From: Chlamydiota bacterium
Lineage (GTDB): Bacteria > Chlamydiota > Chlamydiia > Chlamydiales > Rhabdochlamydiaceae
DNA length: 8,286 nt
Assembly: GCA_027348355.1 (NCBI GenBank)
Contig: DAIEPN010000002.1
Span: 1-8,286, forward strand
Direction of reading: 5' to 3'
Shown piece by piece: positions 6,012-8,286 of the stretch. Under the pieces are notes generated by a model that was not told the origin of the DNA, ran no database searches, and saw only the letters and a program-made list of their open reading frames with translations. Position numbers and translations under genes: made by a program. Each line of letters starts with the position of its first letter. The first letter of the stretch is position 1.

Positions 6012-7181
6012 ATGAGAATATTAAGTTTTTGTATCGTGACATCGATTTTATTTTTCTATACATCTCCAAGTTATGCCGCCTATACGGTAAGAAATGGGAA
6101 GATTGTGAATAAGGATGACGTTGCTACCGCCTCAGTTCAAGAGCATTATAGCTTCAGCCAAGATGCATACCAGAAGAAAAATTGGAATGAGGTTGTTCGC
6201 CAAAATATTATTATCATAAAAAATTTCCCGGACAGTCCTTTTACAGAAGAGGCTATGTTTTATTTGGGCGTGGGATATTTTTATATCAATGAGTACGAGC
6301 TTGCTAATGAAAATTTTTCGGATTATTTAAAAAAGCTGTCTGCCCCTAAACATTTTGAAGAAGTGATGAAATACAAATTTCTCATTGCAGAAGGTTTCCG
6401 AAATGGAAATAAAAAGAGACTTTTAGGGTTGCAAAAAATGCCGAAGATCATTCCTGCAAAAGAAGAAGCTCTTACCATTTATGAAGAAGTAATAACAGCA
6501 TTGCCGAATCACGACTTCGCTGCGCAGTCATTGTTTGGAAAAGCTGAAATTTTATTATCCCAAGAAGAATTTCGCACTTGTATAGAAACTTTTCAGACTT
6601 TAATTCGAAGGTTTTCAAAGCATCCTTTAGCCCCAGAAAGTTATGTAGGAATTGCAAAAAGTTATCTAGCTCAATGCAAAGTCCAATATCCAGATCCCGA
6701 TTTTTTAGATTTAGCTGAAATCAATTTGCGGAAGTTTAAGCAAGACTTTCCAAGAGAAGATAAAGTAAGTACTGTAGAAAGTATGCTGGAGGAGATGAAA
6801 GAGATATATGCAAAATCCCTTTATGATGTAGCTAAGTTTTTTGAAAGAACAAAAAAAGCGAACGCAGCCAAAATTTACTACTCTCAAATCATTGCTAAAT
6901 ACCCTAATACAAAACTAGCTTCCATATCGAATAAACGACTTGAAGTGATTAATGCCAAACTAAAAGTAGAAGAAGAGAAAAAAGCAGCTACAAAACTTCA
7001 AGAGAAAACAGCAGAAATTGTAAACCCTATACAAGAAGAAGTGGAAGAATCTTTAGAGATCCTGCTCTCTGAATCCATAAATGCTATAACAGAGACGGCA
7101 GAGGCTAATGTTGAAGTTGTAAATGTAGAAAAAACCGACGACTCTTCTCTCGAATCTAAGTTGATCGAGGAAAAACAGTGA
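6012..7181 (+). CDS. bamD: BamD-like periplasmic TPR protein
   Basis: This is probably a counterpart of BamD (YfiO), the TPR subunit of the complex that inserts beta-barrel proteins in the outer membrane. The 389 residues start with a signal peptide (hydrophobic from about residue 3, likely cut after SYA at 22). TPR-like helices follow at about 44-108, 151-204 and 206-312. The best BamD resemblance is in the second half: DPDFLDLAEINLRKF (228-242), then IYAKSLYDVAKFFERTKKAN (265-284) and AAKIYYSQIIAKYPNT (285-300), matching BamD's pattern of a VA-x-x-Y helix, then AA and a YP-x-T turn. The end (about 315-389) is Glu/Lys-rich and probably disordered or coiled coil. The protein is longer than E. 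coli BamD (about 245 residues) and has no lipobox; Cys7 is too near the N-terminus. It overlaps the next gene by 4 bases. In gene order it corresponds to C. trachomatis CT547 (recalled). A generic TPR scaffold is the alternative. Confidence 0.7.
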   Translation: MRILSFCIVTSILFFYTSPSYAAYTVRNGKIVNKDDVATASVQEHYSFSQDAYQKKNWNEVVRQNIIIIKNFPDSPFTEEAMFYLGVGYFYINEYELANENFSDYLKKLSAPKHFEEVMKYKFLIAEGFRNGNKKRLLGLQKMPKIIPAKEEALTIYEEVITALPNHDFAAQSLFGKAEILLSQEEFRTCIETFQTLIRRFSKHPLAPESYVGIAKSYLAQCKVQYPDPDFLDLAEINLRKFKQDFPREDKVSTVESMLEEMKEIYAKSLYDVAKFFERTKKANAAKIYYSQIIAKYPNTKLASISNKRLEVINAKLKVEEEKKAATKLQEKTAEIVNPIQEEVEESLEILLSESINAITETAEANVEVVNVEKTDDSSLESKLIEEKQ

Positions 7182-7792
7182 AAATAGGCTGGCTTTTGGC
7201 TTTTATTTGTTTCTGCGGTAGTTCTTGCGGATACCGTTTAGAGGAAGAAGAGCTCGAAGATGTGGGAAGAATTTCGATTTCAATTCCATTTGTAAAAGGG
7301 GACATCGATGGGCAATTGACTAATGCAATTGTTAGAGAGCTTGCTTCTTCAGGATCTTTTCGTTATGTAAGAGATGGAGGCAGATACACCCTACTGGTCA
7401 CTGTAGTTCATGATCATAAGGAAAAGATCGGGTATCGTTATGATAGAAAACCTAAAGGACAGTTAGAAAAAAATCTTGTTCCTACAGAAGGACGCCGGAT
7501 TCTTGGTGCCCAAGTCTCTATTCAAGAGTCTCTGACAGGTAAAATTCTTTTAGGCCCTACAATAATTAAAGCTTCTATCGAATATGATTATGTTAACTCT
7601 GATAACCTGGCAGATTTAACCTTTTTTAGCCCCACAGGTCAAAGACTTACGGTTCTTAATTTTTCTCTAGGGCAACTTGATTCAATTGAGGGTGCAGAAG
7701 ATAATGCGCTTGATCCTTTGTACCGACATATGGCACAAAAGATTATAGATGGACTAATAGGACAAAAGTGGTGGGTCAATGACTCAAGCTGA
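7178..7792 (+). CDS. lptE: LptE-like outer-membrane lipoprotein
   Basis: This is probably the lipoprotein plug of the LptD/LptE translocon that places LPS (or chlamydial LOS) in the outer membrane. The 204 residues open with a signal sequence ending GSSC at 14-17, then CGYRL (17-21), the start typical of LptE family members (CGF/CGY then a basic residue). Next comes the family pattern of a beta strand (ISISIPF), a GQLTNAIVRELASSG helix (45-59) and alternating strands. The length is close to E. coli LptE (193). The lipobox is relaxed, with Gly at the -3 place, but Ser-Ser-Cys fits. The GTG start overlaps the previous stop as GTGA, so translation is probably coupled. The last 14 bases overlap rsbW. 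In gene order it corresponds to CT548 of C. trachomatis (recalled). Family assignment rests on weak similarity, as is usual for LptE. Confidence 0.7.
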   Translation: MKIGWLLAFICFCGSSCGYRLEEEELEDVGRISISIPFVKGDIDGQLTNAIVRELASSGSFRYVRDGGRYTLLVTVVHDHKEKIGYRYDRKPKGQLEKNLVPTEGRRILGAQVSIQESLTGKILLGPTIIKASIEYDYVNSDNLADLTFFSPTGQRLTVLNFSLGQLDSIEGAEDNALDPLYRHMAQKIIDGLIGQKWWVNDSS

Positions 7793-8219
7793 TTATAAAA
7801 GAGATAAAGTGCAGTTTCAAGGTGAGTTAACTAATTTAACTGCAATGATGAAGTGGATTGTGGATAAGGTTAATCAAGTGGGCTTTCCTCTTTCAGATTC
7901 GAGAAAAATTCAATTAGCCATGGAAGAAGCCTTAGTCAATGTAATTCATTATGCTTATACAGATAGAGTGGGAATAATAGAGATTACCTCTTTTTTTCTG
8001 CCTCAAAAGTTTATTAAATTTGAAATTGTCGACCAAGGAAAAGAGTTTAATCCTTTACAATTTTCCGCAGATGGGGGAATTGACACAGATCTTCTTGATA
8101 GAGAAGAAGGAGGGCTTGGGATTATTCTTATTAAGAAAATTATGGATGAAGTTCATTACGAAAGGCAAAATGAACGTAATGTGCTTACCATAGTTAAAAA
8201 TTTTGAGATGAAAAAATAA
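7779..8219 (+). CDS. rsbW: Anti-sigma factor serine/threonine kinase, RsbW type
   Basis: This is a small cytoplasmic GHKL-fold kinase of the RsbW/SpoIIAB family, which in partner switching binds a sigma factor or phosphorylates an RsbV-type antagonist. All 146 residues fit the family. The N box is QLAMEEALVNVIHYAY (45-60), with E49 and N54 in the catalytic and magnesium positions. The G1 box is DQGKEFNP (85-92) and the G2 region is EEGGLGIILIKKIMDEVHYER (about 109-129). The ATG lies inside the end of lptE (14-base overlap); the frame is closed by a TAG at 7758, so no better upstream start exists. GGTGGG (7770-7775) is a close, weak ribosome site, so translation probably depends on coupling to lptE. 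No RsbV or sigma gene is adjacent, so its partners are encoded elsewhere. It corresponds to CT549 in C. trachomatis (recalled). Confidence 0.9.
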   Translation: MTQADYKRDKVQFQGELTNLTAMMKWIVDKVNQVGFPLSDSRKIQLAMEEALVNVIHYAYTDRVGIIEITSFFLPQKFIKFEIVDQGKEFNPLQFSADGGIDTDLLDREEGGLGIILIKKIMDEVHYERQNERNVLTIVKNFEMKK

Positions 8220-8220
8220 A

Positions 8221-8286
8221 TTAGCTCTTCTTGTCAATTGAGGATATAATTGCCTCAGTATCAATTACTTCCTTTAGAAAATGCTG
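8221..8286 (-). CDS. Possible C-terminus of a convergent gene (partial)
   Basis: On the minus strand the last 66 bases read 21 open codons ending at a TAA (8223-8221): QHFLKEVIDTEAIISSIDKKS. The other five frames across these bases contain stops. The composition (charged and aliphatic residues, KKS end) looks protein-like, and the stop lies 1 base past the rsbW stop, which would make a tight convergent pair. Twenty-one open codons can arise by chance, and I cannot name the product. Confidence 0.35.
   Translation of the reverse strand, partial: QHFLKEVIDTEAIISSIDKKS

Noticed and set aside
8237..8260. TGAGG/CCTCA stem after rsbW as a terminator, and TATAAT at 8245-8250 as a plus-strand promoter
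   Set aside because: The stem has five pairs with a 9-base loop and no T run. The TATAAT has no convincing -35 box at 15-18 bases and no TG extension.
8055..8264. A 69-codon minus-strand reading over the end of rsbW
   Set aside because: It lies antisense to well-conserved kinase motifs and is in a different frame from the possible convergent gene.

Overview
The window comes from a chlamydia. The evidence is gene content and order: hisS divergent from a UhpC-type hexose-phosphate antiporter, then dnaE, a BamD-like TPR protein, an LptE-like lipoprotein and an RsbW-type anti-sigma kinase. From memory this matches the Chlamydia trachomatis block CT543-CT549. The DNA is AT-rich and the proteins look diverged from those of Chlamydia itself, so an environmental (Parachlamydia-like) member of the Chlamydiales is likely. 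That placement is inferred and no database was searched.

Layout. Bases 1-175 (minus) hold the N-terminus of histidyl-tRNA synthetase. A divergent intergenic region of about 500 bases follows, with a good sigma70-type promoter for hisS at its left end and one for uhpC at its right end. Between them lies AT-rich DNA holding a palindrome over a third promoter-like element, and a separate tight hairpin. Then come uhpC (675-2108, GTG start) and, 56 bases on, dnaE (2165-5920), probably partly co-transcribed. A near-consensus promoter at 5939-5968 drives a tightly overlapping cluster: bamD-like (6012-7181), lptE-like (7178-7792) and rsbW (7779-8219). The last 66 bases are open in one minus-strand frame and may be the C-terminus of a convergent gene.

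How the genes relate. UhpC imports glucose 6-phosphate from the host. DnaE is the replicative polymerase. The BamD-like and LptE-like proteins belong to outer-membrane protein and LPS assembly. RsbW is a partner-switching kinase that would control a sigma factor. All are core chlamydial functions. I saw no mobile element, CRISPR array, toxin system or phage gene, and no wholly new system. The points most worth checking are in detail: lost metal ligands in the DnaE PHP domain, a clamp-binding motif without its glutamine, a BamD-like protein with no lipidation cysteine, and the possible third promoter in the hisS-uhpC gap.
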